A DNA stretch of 64,000 nucleotides from NCBI GenBank assembly GCA_046330135.1, contig JAXLTI010000005.1, positions 566,782-630,781 on the forward strand, read 5' to 3'. Positions 38,440-46,708 of the stretch are shown here, piece by piece. Position 1 is the stretch's first letter. Each line of letters begins with the position of its first letter. Position numbers and translations under genes: made by a program. The notes beneath the pieces are model-generated. The model searched no databases. It was not told the DNA's origin and was given only the letters and a program-made list of their open reading frames with translations. This DNA is from CAYYFX01 sp046330135 (GTDB taxonomy: Bacteria; ARS69).

Positions 38440-40446
38440 ATGGCCCGGATCGGCGTCTTCGTGTGTCATTGCGGCGAGAACATCGCCCGCACCGTGGACG
38501 TGGAGCAGGTGGCCGAGGACGCCCGCCGGATCCCGGGCGTGGTCCACTCCGTGGACTACACGTACATGTGCTCGGCGCCGGGTCAGAAGCTCGTGATGGA
38601 GGCGATCCGTGAGCATCGCCTCACCGGCGTGGTCGTGTCCGCGTGCTCGCCCCAGCTCCACGAGCCCACGTTCCGTGCCGCCGTGCGCCGGGCCGGGCTC
38701 AATCCGTTCCTCTTCGAGATGGCGAACATCCGGGAGCAGTGCTCCTGGGTGCATCCGAAGATGGACGAGGCCACGGCGAAGGCGAGCCGCCTCGTCGCGT
38801 CCGCCGTGCAGAAGGTGGGTCGCGCGCGCCCCCTGGAGCCTTCGGAGGTTCCGGTGACGAAGCGCGCCCTGGTGATCGGCGGCGGCGTGGCCGGCATCCG
38901 CGCGGCGCTCGACATCGCCAACGCGGGCCACGAGGTGATCCTCGTGGAGAAGGAGCCCTCGATCGGCGGCAACATGGCGCGGCTGAGCGAGACCTTCCCC
39001 ACGCTGGACTGCTCGCAGTGCATCCTCACGCCGCTCATGGTGGAGGTTTCGCGCCACCCGAGGATCGAGTTGCTGGCGCACTCCGAGGTGGAAGAGATTT
39101 CCGGGTACGTCGGCAACTTCAAGGTGCGCATCCGCCGGAAGCCCACGTTCGTGCGCACCGATCTCTGCACCGCGTGCGGCGACTGCGCCGCGGCCTGCCC
39201 CGTCTCCTTGCCGAACGAGTTCGACAAAGGCCTCGCGTGGCGCAAGGCCGTGTACATCCCGTTCCCGCAGGCGGTGCCCTCCGCCTACACGCTCGACGCC
39301 GCGCACTGCGCGAACGCGTCGCTCGTCTCGCCGAAGAGCGGCTACCGCGTGCTGGCGTGCGAGCGCTGCGCGAAGGCGTGCGGCCGCCAGGCGATCGACT
39401 ACGACATGCGCCCCGAGTTCGTGGAGCGCGAGGTGGGCGCCATCGTGACCGCCACCGGATACCGAATGGCGAGCGGGAACGACCTCGCCCAGTACGGCTA
39501 CGGCACGTGCCCCGACGTGATCGACAGCCTGGAGATGGAGCGGCTCCTCTCCGCGTCCGGCCCGACCGGAGGCGAGGTGCGGCGGCCCTCCGACGGCAAG
39601 CCCGTGCGCGACGTGGTCTTCGTGCAGTGCGTGGGATCCCGTGATCCGAGGCACGGCGTGCCGTACTGCTCGCGGGTGTGCTGCATGTACACCGCGAAGC
39701 ATGCGCTGCTGTTCAAGCACAAGGTCCACGAGGGGAAGGCGTGGGTCTTCTACATGGACATCCGCGCGGCGGGGAAGGGCTACGAGGAGTTCGTCCAGCG
39801 CGTGATGGAAGAGGAGCGCGTGCTGTACGTGCGCGGCCGGGTGAGTCGCGTGGTGCCTGAGGACGGGAAGCTGGTGGTGTTCGGCGCCGACACGCTGAGC
39901 GGCCGGCCCGTGCAGATCCGTGCGGACCTCGTGGTGCTCGCGACGGCGATGGTGCCGGCGCAGGTCGACCTCGCCGGGCGCCTGCGCATCCCCACGGACG
40001 CCTTCGGCTTCTTCCAGGAAGCTCACCCGAAGCTCCGCCCCGTGGAGACGCTGACCGCCGGCATGTTCGTGACCGGCGCGGCGCACGGCCCGAAGGACAT
40101 TCCGGACACCGTGGCGCAGGCGTCGGCGGCGGCGTCGAAGACCCTGGAGCTGCTCTCCAAGCCGTCGCTGCACCGCGAGCCCATGACGGCGCTCGTGGAC
40201 GAAGGACGGTGCATGGCGTGCTTCGAGTGCGCCCGCGTGTGTCCGTACGGCGCGGTCGAGACGAAGGAGATCCGCGCGAAGGACGGCACGCTCATCCGTA
40301 CCGTGGCGCACGTGAATCCCGCGATGTGCGAAGGGTGTGGCGCGTGCGCCGGCGCCTGCCGCTCCAGCGCCATGAACGTCCAGGGCTACGCCGACGACCA
40401 GATCTTCGCGCAGCTCGGCGCGCTGATGGCGGAGGCGACGCCATGA
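38440..40446 (+). CDS. hdrA: HdrA-like flavoprotein (heterodisulfide reductase subunit A)
   Basis: 668 aa, full-length HdrA. The N-terminal domain has CHCGENI. The FAD site is VIGGGVAGIRAALDIANAGH with EKEPSIGGNMA, followed by DCSQCILTP. An inserted ferredoxin cluster lies in CTACGDCAAACP, and two C-terminal clusters in CMACFECARVCP and CEGCGACAGACR. HdrA is the flavin-bifurcating core of Hdr complexes, splitting electron pairs between high- and low-potential acceptors. Embedding in a Kor operon suggests the low-potential partner is the ferredoxin/KorD pool. Its stop overlaps the next start (ATGA). Confidence 0.92.
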   Translation: MARIGVFVCHCGENIARTVDVEQVAEDARRIPGVVHSVDYTYMCSAPGQKLVMEAIREHRLTGVVVSACSPQLHEPTFRAAVRRAGLNPFLFEMANIREQCSWVHPKMDEATAKASRLVASAVQKVGRARPLEPSEVPVTKRALVIGGGVAGIRAALDIANAGHEVILVEKEPSIGGNMARLSETFPTLDCSQCILTPLMVEVSRHPRIELLAHSEVEEISGYVGNFKVRIRRKPTFVRTDLCTACGDCAAACPVSLPNEFDKGLAWRKAVYIPFPQAVPSAYTLDAAHCANASLVSPKSGYRVLACERCAKACGRQAIDYDMRPEFVEREVGAIVTATGYRMASGNDLAQYGYGTCPDVIDSLEMERLLSASGPTGGEVRRPSDGKPVRDVVFVQCVGSRDPRHGVPYCSRVCCMYTAKHALLFKHKVHEGKAWVFYMDIRAAGKGYEEFVQRVMEEERVLYVRGRVSRVVPEDGKLVVFGADTLSGRPVQIRADLVVLATAMVPAQVDLAGRLRIPTDAFGFFQEAHPKLRPVETLTAGMFVTGAAHGPKDIPDTVAQASAAASKTLELLSKPSLHREPMTALVDEGRCMACFECARVCPYGAVETKEIRAKDGTLIRTVAHVNPAMCEGCGACAGACRSSAMNVQGYADDQIFAQLGALMAEATP

Positions 40447-41891
40447 CGGAGTCCACGCTGAACGCCGGCAGCGAAGCGGTCGCATCGCCTCTCGCCGAAT
40501 CGGAAGCCGCCGGCTCGCCGGGCGCCGCTCCGTGGACGCCGCGCATCGCGGCCGTGGTCTGCAACTGGTGCACGTACGCGGGCGCGGACATGGCCGGCAC
40601 CACGCGGCGCGCGTATCCGGCGAGCGTCCGCATGCTCCGCGTGCCGTGCAGCGGGCGCGTGAATCCGCTGTTCATCTTGAAGGCGTTCGAGCGGGGCGCG
40701 GACGGCGTCCTCGTCTCCGGATGCCATCCCGGGGACTGCCACTACGTCCAGGGCAACTACTTCGCCCGGCGACGCTTCACCGCGCTGCGCGCGCTGCTGA
40801 GCTTCGTGGGCCTCGATCCGCGCCGCCTGCACTTCTCGTGGGTGTCGGCGTCCGAAGGCATCAAGTGGGCGAAGGTCGTCGACGACGTGACGAAGTCCGT
40901 GACCGAGGCCGGCCCGCTCACGGACTGGGGCAAGCCGCCCCTCGAGGCGCCGCCCACCCTTCCCGCGGCCGGAACGGCGCCGCGCGGCTACGAGATGGCC
41001 ACGGATCACGACGCCGCCACGAGCCACCTGCGCGCGCTCGCAGCGTCCTTGCTGCGGGAGGGGAAGGTCGACACGGTGCTGGGTTGGGCACGCGGCTCCT
41101 TGCCGGGCCGGCGAATCCCCACGTTCGTGCGCAGCGCCGGGGCCCTGGACACGCTCCTCTTCGATCATCGCTGCCACGCCGATCTCGCCGCGTACCTCGC
41201 GGGTCCGGGCCGGGTCCGGGGGAAGGTCGCCGTCCTGCTCAAGGCCTGCGACGCGCGCGCGGCGGCGATCCTGCTGCAGGAGAAGAAGATCGCCCGCGAG
41301 GACGTGGTGCTCGTGGGCGTGTCGTGCGCGGGCGTGGGCGAGGACGGGCGGCTCGCCGCCAAGTGCTGGCCGTGCAACGGCGAGGTCGCCAGCCTGTGCG
41401 ACTGGACCGTGTCCTCGGCGGGCGTGAAGGCGGGCGCCGTCGCGAGCGGGGCGAAGCGCGCCGTCGCGCCGGACCCGCGCGACGCGCAGATCGCGTACCT
41501 CGAGTCCCGGCCGGCGGCCGAGCGCTGGGCGTTCTGGCAGGAGCAGTTCGCCGACTGCCTGCGGTGCTACGCGTGCCGCGGGGTCTGCCCGCTCTGCTAC
41601 TGCGGGAGCTGCGTGGCCGAGCAGCACAAGCCCCAGTGGGTGCCCACGCCGATCGACGGCAGCGGCAACACCACGTGGAACGTCATCCGCGCGTACCACC
41701 TCGCGGGCCGCTGCTCCGGCTGCGACGAGTGCGCACGCGTCTGTCCCGCCAACATCCGTCTCGACCTGCTCAACCGCCGCCTGGCGATGGAAGTCGAGAA
41801 GCGCTTCGGCTACCGCGCGGGAGAGAACGCGACGGGCGCGCCGCCGCTCGCCGCCTTCCGTCCCGACGATCCTCAGGAGTTCATCTACTGA
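40443..41891 (+). CDS. MvhD/FlxD-like iron-sulfur subunit fused to a 4Fe-4S dicluster module
   Basis: 482 aa. Residues ~33-170 are an MvhD (FlxD) domain with CNWCTYAGADMAG, VPCSGRV and SGCHPGDCHY; Cys40, 43, 69, 94 and 99 are candidate [2Fe-2S] ligands. The middle (~200-390) resembles an FrhB-like or AsrA-like N-terminal fold (VAVLLKACDARAAAILLQE). Towards the end come CLRCYACRGVCPLCYCGSC and CSGCDECARVCP, ligands for two or more [4Fe-4S] clusters. MvhD proteins connect HdrA to a hydrogenase, formate dehydrogenase or Flx module. No hydrogenase genes are present, so the Flx-type pair downstream is the likely partner. Confidence 0.85.
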   Translation: MTESTLNAGSEAVASPLAESEAAGSPGAAPWTPRIAAVVCNWCTYAGADMAGTTRRAYPASVRMLRVPCSGRVNPLFILKAFERGADGVLVSGCHPGDCHYVQGNYFARRRFTALRALLSFVGLDPRRLHFSWVSASEGIKWAKVVDDVTKSVTEAGPLTDWGKPPLEAPPTLPAAGTAPRGYEMATDHDAATSHLRALAASLLREGKVDTVLGWARGSLPGRRIPTFVRSAGALDTLLFDHRCHADLAAYLAGPGRVRGKVAVLLKACDARAAAILLQEKKIAREDVVLVGVSCAGVGEDGRLAAKCWPCNGEVASLCDWTVSSAGVKAGAVASGAKRAVAPDPRDAQIAYLESRPAAERWAFWQEQFADCLRCYACRGVCPLCYCGSCVAEQHKPQWVPTPIDGSGNTTWNVIRAYHLAGRCSGCDECARVCPANIRLDLLNRRLAMEVEKRFGYRAGENATGAPPLAAFRPDDPQEFIY

Positions 41892-42961
41892 TGCGCGCGC
41901 CCGACGATAAGCCCGTGTACCGATTGGAGCGCGATCAGCTCGCGGCGTGGCTCGACGCGCTGATCGGCGAGGGCCGCCGCGTGCTCGCGCCCGTGGAGCG
42001 TCGCGGCCTGCGCGCGCTGCGTGCGGCGCGCGACGCCGGCGAGGTGTCCTTCGCGTCCGGCAAGACGCGCTGGTCTCCGAAGGAGACGTTCTTCCCGCGC
42101 ACGGAGCCCCTGTTCCGCTGGGCGGCGAACGGCGACGGTGTGGTCCTGAGCGATCCGCCGGCGACCGAAGAGGCCGCCGTGCTCTTCGGGGTCCGCCCCT
42201 GCGACGCCGCGGGGCTCGTGCGCCTCGACGCCGTTCTCGGCACGGATCCGTTCTACGCGCGGCGACGCCAGGCCGTCACCGTGGTGGCGCTGGCGTGCGC
42301 CGAGGCGGAGCCGTCGTGCTTCTGCACGGCGGTGGGCGGATCGCCGATCGGCGAGGAGGGAGCTGACGTCCTTCTCGCGGCGGTCGGCGATCGTTGGGCG
42401 CTGAGGGTGATCACGCCGAAGGGCGATGCGCTGGTCGCGGCGCACCGGGGCCGCTGGGTCGTGGCCGCGCCGAGCGACTGGGAGAGCGCGCGGAGCCAAG
42501 CGGCGGAGGCGGCGGAGCGCGTCGAGCGGGAGGAGCTGCCCGCGGCGTGGGCGGAGACCCTCGAGGGCCGGTTCGAGGACGCGAAGTGGAACGACCTCGC
42601 CGAGCGGTGCGTGGGCTGCAGCGTCTGCGCCTACGTCTGCCCCACGTGCTCGTGCTTCGACGTGGCCGACGAGGGCAGCGACTCCTGCGGCACGCGGTGC
42701 CGCACCTGGGACAGCTGCTCGCTCCGGCTCTTCACGCTCCACGCCTCCGGGCACAACCCGCGCCCGTCCCAAGCGGCCCGCGCGCGCCAGCGCGTGCTGC
42801 ACAAGTTCGCGTACTACCCGCTCCGCCACGACGGCGCCCTCATGTGCGTGGGCTGCGGGCGCTGCATCGAGCACTGCCCGGTGGGCATGAACATCCACGA
42901 GGAAGTCCTGGCGATCATGGCCGGCGGAGACCCGAAGGGAGCAACCGATGTCGGTGACTGA
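41891..42961 (+). CDS. AsrA/HydB/FlxB-like 4Fe-4S dicluster subunit
   Basis: 356 aa. The N-terminal ~230 residues match the sulfhydrogenase beta / anaerobic sulfite reductase A type (FGVRPCDAAGLVRLDAVLG, RWSPKETFFPRTEPLF). The C-terminal part holds two clusters, CVGCSVCAYVCPTCSCF and CVGCGRCIEHCP, joined by a CGTRCRTWDSCS segment. In Flx (Flox) complexes this subunit carries electrons between the NAD(P)H-oxidising flavoprotein and the MvhD-like subunit. The start ATG shares one base with the previous stop (TGATG). The next gene starts 14 nt before its end. Confidence 0.87.
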   Translation: MRAPDDKPVYRLERDQLAAWLDALIGEGRRVLAPVERRGLRALRAARDAGEVSFASGKTRWSPKETFFPRTEPLFRWAANGDGVVLSDPPATEEAAVLFGVRPCDAAGLVRLDAVLGTDPFYARRRQAVTVVALACAEAEPSCFCTAVGGSPIGEEGADVLLAAVGDRWALRVITPKGDALVAAHRGRWVVAAPSDWESARSQAAEAAERVEREELPAAWAETLEGRFEDAKWNDLAERCVGCSVCAYVCPTCSCFDVADEGSDSCGTRCRTWDSCSLRLFTLHASGHNPRPSQAARARQRVLHKFAYYPLRHDGALMCVGCGRCIEHCPVGMNIHEEVLAIMAGGDPKGATDVGD

Positions 42962-43817
42962 CGCGCTGGCCGCCCCGGCAGCCGCTCTCCCGAGCGTCCC
43001 GAGCCCGCTGAAGCCGCGCCTCATGCGCATCGTGAACGCGTGGGACGAGACCGCCGACGTGCGCACGCTGCAGCTCGCGCCGATCGACGGCGGCGAGAAG
43101 ATCCGCTGGCGTCCCGGGCAGTTCGGGGAGTTCTCGGTGTTCGGGGCCGGCGAGGCCGTGTTCACCATGGCGAACTCGCCCTCCCGCGACGCCTACGTCG
43201 AGTGCGGCTTCCGCGCGATCGGAAAGGTGACCGGCGCCCTGCGGAGCCTCTCGCCGGGGCAAGTCGTCGGTTACCGCGGCCCCTACGGCAACTCCTTCGA
43301 CGTGGACGCGTGGAAGGGGAAGGACCTCGTCTTCGTCGGCGGCGGTATCGGCATGGTGGCGCTGCGAAGCCCCCTGCAATGGGCGCTCGACCACCGCGGG
43401 GACTACGGCGAGATCGTGGTCCTGAACGGCGCGCGGACGGCGGGGGACCTCTGCTACAAGAAGGAGATGCCCACGTGGGTGCACGGCGTCCATGTGGTCC
43501 GCACGGTGGATCCGGGCGGCGAGTCGCCGGATTGGGACGGCGAGGTGGGGCTCCTGCCGGACGTGTTCGAGCGGCAGGAAATCAGTCCCGAGAATCGCGT
43601 CGTCGTCGCATGCGGGCCGCCGGTCATGCTGCACTTCCTGTTCCTGACGCTGGAGAAGCTCGGCTTCTCGCCGAAGGACGTCGTGACGACGCTCGAGAAC
43701 AAGATGAAATGCGGGCTGGGCCAGTGCGGGCGCTGCAACGTCGGCCGCTACTATGTCTGCGTGGACGGACCGGTCTTCACCTGGGCCCAGCTCCAGGGGA
43801 TGCCCAAGGACTACTGA
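42948..43817 (+). CDS. AsrB/HydG/FlxA-like FAD/NAD(P)H oxidoreductase subunit
   Basis: 289 aa. A ferredoxin-reductase fold: RPGQF (55-59) for FAD, GGGIGM and ACGPPVM for NAD(P)H, and a C-terminal [2Fe-2S] site in PyrK/AsrB style, CGLGQCGRC...C (Cys255, 260, 263, 271). It would exchange a hydride with NAD(H) or NADP(H) and feed or drain the dicluster subunit. This makes NAD(P)H one of the three likely substrates of the complex. The N-terminus is an Ala/Pro-rich extension of ~20 residues. Confidence 0.9.
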   Translation: MSVTDALAAPAAALPSVPSPLKPRLMRIVNAWDETADVRTLQLAPIDGGEKIRWRPGQFGEFSVFGAGEAVFTMANSPSRDAYVECGFRAIGKVTGALRSLSPGQVVGYRGPYGNSFDVDAWKGKDLVFVGGGIGMVALRSPLQWALDHRGDYGEIVVLNGARTAGDLCYKKEMPTWVHGVHVVRTVDPGGESPDWDGEVGLLPDVFERQEISPENRVVVACGPPVMLHFLFLTLEKLGFSPKDVVTTLENKMKCGLGQCGRCNVGRYYVCVDGPVFTWAQLQGMPKDY

Positions 43818-43829
43818 CAGGAGACTCCC

Positions 43830-44732
43830 ATGCGAATGGCCCGCGAGCTGGAAGAGGACCTCGACACCGAGCACTGGAGCGAGAGCGCGCTGGACGAGGC
43901 GCTGTCCGCGCTCCACCCCACCGAGGACCTCCTCCGCCAGGATCGCCTGCCGCACATCTGGTGCCCGGGCTGCGGGATCGGCGTGACGATGGGCGCGCTG
44001 GTCGCCGCGATCAAGGAAGCCGAGATCGACCGCGAGAAGCTCTGCGTGGTCTCGGGCATCGGCTGCAGCGGGCGCGTGTCCGGCTACCTGGACTGCGACA
44101 CCTTCCACACCACGCACGGGCGCGCCATTCCCTTCGCGCTCGGCCTGCACATGGCGCGGCCCGACCTGAAGATCGTGGTGTTCAGCGGAGACGGCGACCT
44201 CATGTCCATCGGCGGCAACCACCTCATCCATGCCGCGCGCCGCAATCCCGCGATCACCGTCATCTGCGTCAACAACTTCAACTACGGGATGACCGGCGGC
44301 CAGTGCGGGCCCACCAGCCATCACGACGCCCGCACCACGACGACGCCGTGGGGCAACGTGGAGTACCCGTTCAACACGCCGATGCTCGTCGGCGCGGCGG
44401 GCGCCTCGTACCTCGCGCGCTGGACCGTGCTGGACCTCGGTCGCGTGCGTCGCTCGATGGTGGAGGCCCTGAAGCACGACGGCTTCTCCTTCGTCGAGGT
44501 CATCTCGCCCTGCCCGATCTACTACGGGCGCTTCAACAAGCGCGGCGAAGCGGTGGACGAGCTGCGCTACTACCGGGACAACTCGGAAGTGAGGGACTTC
44601 GCGCCGCTCGAGGAGTGCTCCTTGACGCTCGGCGGGAAGCTGATCGTCGGCAAGTTCATCGAGCAGCACCGTCCGACGCTCGCGGATCTCGTGGGCACGG
44701 AGCTGCTCGCCAAGGCCCAGGCCAGGAAGTAG
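43830..44732 (+). CDS. korB: 2-oxoacid:ferredoxin oxidoreductase beta subunit (TPP-binding)
   Basis: 300 aa. Thiamine diphosphate motif GDGD (120-123) ... VNNFNYG (NN 148-149), plus CPGCG (Cys45, Cys48) and GIGCSGR (Cys79) that bind the [4Fe-4S] cluster of the beta subunit. FHTTHGRAIPFALGLHMARPDL is characteristic of KorB rather than PorB. With KorA it forms the catalytic core. It follows the FlxA-like gene by 12 nt and precedes korC by 6 nt. Confidence 0.93.
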   Translation: MRMARELEEDLDTEHWSESALDEALSALHPTEDLLRQDRLPHIWCPGCGIGVTMGALVAAIKEAEIDREKLCVVSGIGCSGRVSGYLDCDTFHTTHGRAIPFALGLHMARPDLKIVVFSGDGDLMSIGGNHLIHAARRNPAITVICVNNFNYGMTGGQCGPTSHHDARTTTTPWGNVEYPFNTPMLVGAAGASYLARWTVLDLGRVRRSMVEALKHDGFSFVEVISPCPIYYGRFNKRGEAVDELRYYRDNSEVRDFAPLEECSLTLGGKLIVGKFIEQHRPTLADLVGTELLAKAQARK

Positions 44733-44738
44733 GCGGTC

Positions 44739-45308
44739 ATGAGCGCGAGAAGAGACCACGTGGAGGTGCGGCTCAGCGGCTTCGGAGGCCAGGGACTGGT
44801 CCTCGCCGGCATCGTGCTCGGCCGCGCCGCCGCCGTGCACGAGGGGCGGAACGCGGTGATGGCGCAGAGCTACGGCCCGGAGTCCCGTGGCGGCGCGTCG
44901 TGCGCGGAGGTCATCATCGACGACGGGCCCATCGACTACCCGCACGTAGTGGCGCCGGATGTGGTGCTCGTGCTGTCGCAGGAGGCGTACGTCAAGTACG
45001 GGAAGACGCGCGCCGCCGATGTGCTCCTCGTGACCGAAAAGGACATCGTGGAGCTGGATGCGGAGCTGGAGAAGGGACGCAAGGTGCTGCCGGTGCCCTT
45101 CACGGCGCTCGCGGAGAAGGTGGGCAAGCGCATCGTGCTGAACATGGTGGCGCTCGGGTTCCTGTGCCGGGCAACCTCCATCGTGGGCGCGGACGCGCTT
45201 CGCACCGCGATCAAGGCGTCGGTGCCGAAGGGGACCGACGAGCTGAACCTCCGCGCCTTCGACGCCGGGTACCAGTACGCCGAGAGCACGGTGGGCGCCG
45301 CGTCATGA
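44739..45308 (+). CDS. korC: 2-oxoacid:ferredoxin oxidoreductase gamma subunit
   Basis: 189 aa. It begins with the gamma-domain signature VRLSGFGGQGLVLAGIVLG and continues AQSYGPESRGGASCAEVIID, the usual contact region for CoA and subunit assembly. It completes a four-subunit Kor (delta, alpha, beta, gamma). Its stop overlaps the start of the HdrC-type gene by four bases, tying the last Hdr-like subunit to the Kor genes. Confidence 0.92.
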   Translation: MSARRDHVEVRLSGFGGQGLVLAGIVLGRAAAVHEGRNAVMAQSYGPESRGGASCAEVIIDDGPIDYPHVVAPDVVLVLSQEAYVKYGKTRAADVLLVTEKDIVELDAELEKGRKVLPVPFTALAEKVGKRIVLNMVALGFLCRATSIVGADALRTAIKASVPKGTDELNLRAFDAGYQYAESTVGAAS

Positions 45309-46576
45309 CGCACCAGACCGTCGCCGAGCCGGTCCGCCCCGAGGATCTCGTCGCCGAGATCGAGCGTAAGACCGGGCAGAACGTCTTCGCCTGCTACCAG
45401 TGCGGGAAGTGCACGGCGGACTGTCCGTTCTCGCTCACGCCGAATCTCGTGATGCGGCTCCTCCAGCTCGGCGAGGTGGAGGCGGCCACCGAACTGGCCA
45501 CCACGTGGGATTGCGCCAGCTGCTACACGTGCCAGACCGGTTGCCCGAAGGGCGTCAGCCCCACGCGCGTGATCAAGGCGCTGCGCGCCGCGGCCGACGG
45601 CCGGCAAACCGCCGCGCACGTCTCCGGCGCGGCGAAGCTCCGGGCGCAGGCGCTCGCGTCGATGCCGCAGATGTTCTCTCTGTTCAGCAAGGTGGCGCCG
45701 CTCAGCAACGGCGTGATGGCCATGCCGGGGGCGCACGGCCTCACGCAGCTCTTCCTCGGCGTGCACCACGAGCGCTCCCTGCCGCCCTTCGCGAGCGAGT
45801 CCTTCCCGGCGTGGTTCGCGTCTCACGCGCCGATCGGCAAGGCGACGCGCGGGTCGGTGCTCCTCTTCCACGACGAGTTCATGGACTACAACTACCCGCA
45901 GACCGGGATCGCGGTGACCGAGATCCTCGAGAAGGCGGGCTTCGGCGTGGAGCTGTTCCACGGGGTGTGCTGCGGGCGGCCGATGATCTCGAAGGGCCTC
46001 GAGCGCGGCGCGGCCGCGTGCGCGCTCAAGAACGTGCCGCTCCTCCACGAGGCGGCGAGCCGGGGGACGTACATCCTCGGGTGCGAGCCGTCGTGCCTGC
46101 TGACGTTGCGCGACGAGTATCTCCACCTCGTGCCGGCGGGTCTCGAAGAGAAGGCGAAGGTCGTGGCCGGCCGGGCGCTGCTCATCGACGAGTTCCTGAT
46201 GATGCTCCACGAGCGCGGCGAGCTGGCGCTCGAGTTCAAGAAGCGCGACGTTCCCGAGACGATCCTCTTCCACGGCCATTGCCATCAGAAAGCGTTCGCG
46301 GACGTCTCGAAGACGGTGGCGCTCCTCGAGCTGGCGGGCTACGACGTGGATTTCGTGAACGCCGCCTGCTGCGGCATGGCGGGCCTCTACGGCTTCGAGA
46401 AGGACCACTACCAGGCGTCGCACGCGGCGTGCGAGCGCGCGGTGCTTCCTGCCCTGCGGGCGCGGCCCGACGCGCCCGTGGTGGTCATGGGGGTCTCCTG
46501 CCGGCAGCAGATCGAGCACTTCGCAGGCCGGCCGGTGCGGCACGTCGTGGAGGCCGTGCGCGACGCGCTCGTCTAG
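45305..46576 (+). CDS. HdrC-type ferredoxin domain fused to GlpC/HdrB-type CCG domains
   Basis: 423 aa. Residues 30-80 hold two [4Fe-4S] sites in HdrC style (CYQCGKCTADCP and CASCYTCQTGCPKGV). The rest has two CCG-type repeats. The first is GVCCGRPM ... GCEPSC, without the upstream Cys (FHDEFMDYNYP instead). The second is complete: HGHCHQKA, AACCGMAGLYG, GVSCRQQI. The CCG region reads more like GlpC or the iron-sulfur part of D-2-hydroxyacid dehydrogenases than like methanogen HdrB. It may reduce a disulfide, a quinone or another thiol protein. It is the last gene of the operon. Confidence 0.87.
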   Translation: MTHQTVAEPVRPEDLVAEIERKTGQNVFACYQCGKCTADCPFSLTPNLVMRLLQLGEVEAATELATTWDCASCYTCQTGCPKGVSPTRVIKALRAAADGRQTAAHVSGAAKLRAQALASMPQMFSLFSKVAPLSNGVMAMPGAHGLTQLFLGVHHERSLPPFASESFPAWFASHAPIGKATRGSVLLFHDEFMDYNYPQTGIAVTEILEKAGFGVELFHGVCCGRPMISKGLERGAAACALKNVPLLHEAASRGTYILGCEPSCLLTLRDEYLHLVPAGLEEKAKVVAGRALLIDEFLMMLHERGELALEFKKRDVPETILFHGHCHQKAFADVSKTVALLELAGYDVDFVNAACCGMAGLYGFEKDHYQASHAACERAVLPALRARPDAPVVVMGVSCRQQIEHFAGRPVRHVVEAVRDALV

Positions 46577-46708
46577 GGCCGAGGCTTCGCGGGTCGAGGC
46601 TCCGCCGCCGAGCGTGCTAAGATCGACGGGTTTCGCTGGGCCCTGCGGAACGGCGACCTTCGCCGCCGCCCCGGCGTTCGGCCACCGCGCACCGTGAAGG
46701 ACCGCGAA

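Noticed and set aside
38440..46576. Selenocysteine in Hdr or Flx-like subunits
   Set aside because: All expected Cys positions are encoded by TGC/TGT and no in-frame TGA was seen.
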